Assembly (NCBI GenBank): GCA_029059925.1
Contig: JAIDVA010000311.1
Coordinates: 1 to 6,056, forward strand
Source of the DNA: Eubacterium sp.
GTDB lineage: Bacteria > Bacillota > Clostridia > Oscillospirales > Acutalibacteraceae
Direction: 5' to 3'
Length of the DNA: 6,056 nt
Shown here: in pieces, positions 5,753 through 6,056 of the stretch
Layout: each line of letters begins with the position of its first letter
How positions within the stretch are numbered: the stretch's first letter is position 1
Notes under the pieces: generated by a model
Seen by the model: the letters and a program-made list of their open reading frames with translations, nothing else
What the model was told of the DNA's origin: nothing
The model's database searches: none
Made by a program: the position numbers and the translations under genes

Positions 5753-6056
5753 TGAATGTAAGAGAAGAACTTTTTAATAATCAGGATTTAGAGTATAAAG
5801 CCTTTCACTCCAAATTGATACCAAATGTTTCGCCGGACAAAATAATTGGTGTTCGCGTGCCTGTTATGCGTAAAATTGCAAAGCAGGCGGTTAAAGAGAA
5901 TGCAGATGTTCAGCTCGACTATTATGACGAAATTATGGTAAAGGGCTTTACTGTCGGCTATAAAAAATGCAGCATAGAAGAGCATTTGGTTGACTTGAAG
6001 GCTTTTGTACCGCTGATTGATAATTGGGCTGTTTGCGATTGTGCCTGCTCTACCTT
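5752..6056 (+). CDS. AlkD-like DNA alkylation repair protein, N-terminal part (runs off the right edge)
   Basis: The first 101 residues are visible and the frame is open to the edge. LIPNVSPDKIIGVRVPVMRKIAK (about 22-44) and IDNWAVCDCACST (89-101) are typical of Firmicutes proteins in the DNA alkylation repair (AlkD, HEAT-like helical repeat) family. By family these are DNA glycosylases or DNA-binding relatives acting on alkylated bases. The catalytic residues of AlkD lie further on and cannot be judged, so this could be an inactive relative. AAAGGAG (5737-5743) lies 8 nt before the ATG at 5752, which overlaps the upstream stop by 1 nt (TGATG). Cotranscription with the EIICB-like gene is likely. 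Confidence 0.85.
   Translation, partial: MNVREELFNNQDLEYKAFHSKLIPNVSPDKIIGVRVPVMRKIAKQAVKENADVQLDYYDEIMVKGFTVGYKKCSIEEHLVDLKAFVPLIDNWAVCDCACST

Overview
The window looks like a low-GC Gram-positive genome, most likely a gut-type Clostridia (Ruminococcus/Eubacterium/Lachnospiraceae-like). The base composition is AT-rich, and several genes have AAGGAG-type ribosome binding sites. The gene set also fits: a GH51 arabinofuranosidase, a small Cys-rich protein resembling the Firmicutes DUF6171 family, a short RadC-like JAB protein and an AlkD-like protein. This is inferred from sequence character only; there is no rRNA or other decisive marker.

Layout. Two gene clusters diverge from an intergenic region of about 150 bp (1806-1959). 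Leftward (minus strand) lies an M24 metallopeptidase of the Xaa-Pro aminopeptidase/dipeptidase type (1805-735). It is followed with a 1-nt stop/start overlap by the N-terminal 245 residues of a CopA-type P1B ATPase, which runs off the left edge. Rightward (plus strand) lie a cytoplasmic GH51 alpha-L-arabinofuranosidase (1960-3444), a Cys-rich small protein joined to it by a 1-nt overlap (3444-3698), a RadC/JAMM-domain protein with a TTG start (3735-4430), a polytopic membrane protein (4505-5752, possibly from 4472), and the start of an AlkD-like DNA alkylation repair protein (from 5752, running off the right edge). No RNA gene, mobile element or CRISPR array was seen. Intergenic space is very small.

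Control signals. The leftward promoter is strong by sequence: TTGACA, 16 bp, TACAAT with an extended TG. An 8-bp inverted repeat sits across the predicted transcription start and is a candidate operator. The rightward promoter is weaker, and its -35 box mirrors the leftward one (GTCAATA facing TATTGAC). A perfect 13-bp hairpin followed by T7 lies between radC and the membrane gene. It covers the possible start codons of the membrane gene, so the plus-strand genes may not be one simple operon.

Most interesting point. The membrane protein at 4505-5752 appears to be a degenerate glucose-family PTS EIICB permease. The scaffold aligns from end to end with PtsG-type proteins as I recall them, including a gap-free stretch of about 49 residues. 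Yet the phosphorylated EIIB cysteine, the GITEP motif, the FGLHH motif and the LP..L.FF.G.RFVPI segment are all replaced or missing. It looks like an intact, undisrupted gene for a protein that cannot work as a standard phosphotransferase permease. It is tied by a 1-nt overlap to a DNA-repair-like gene.
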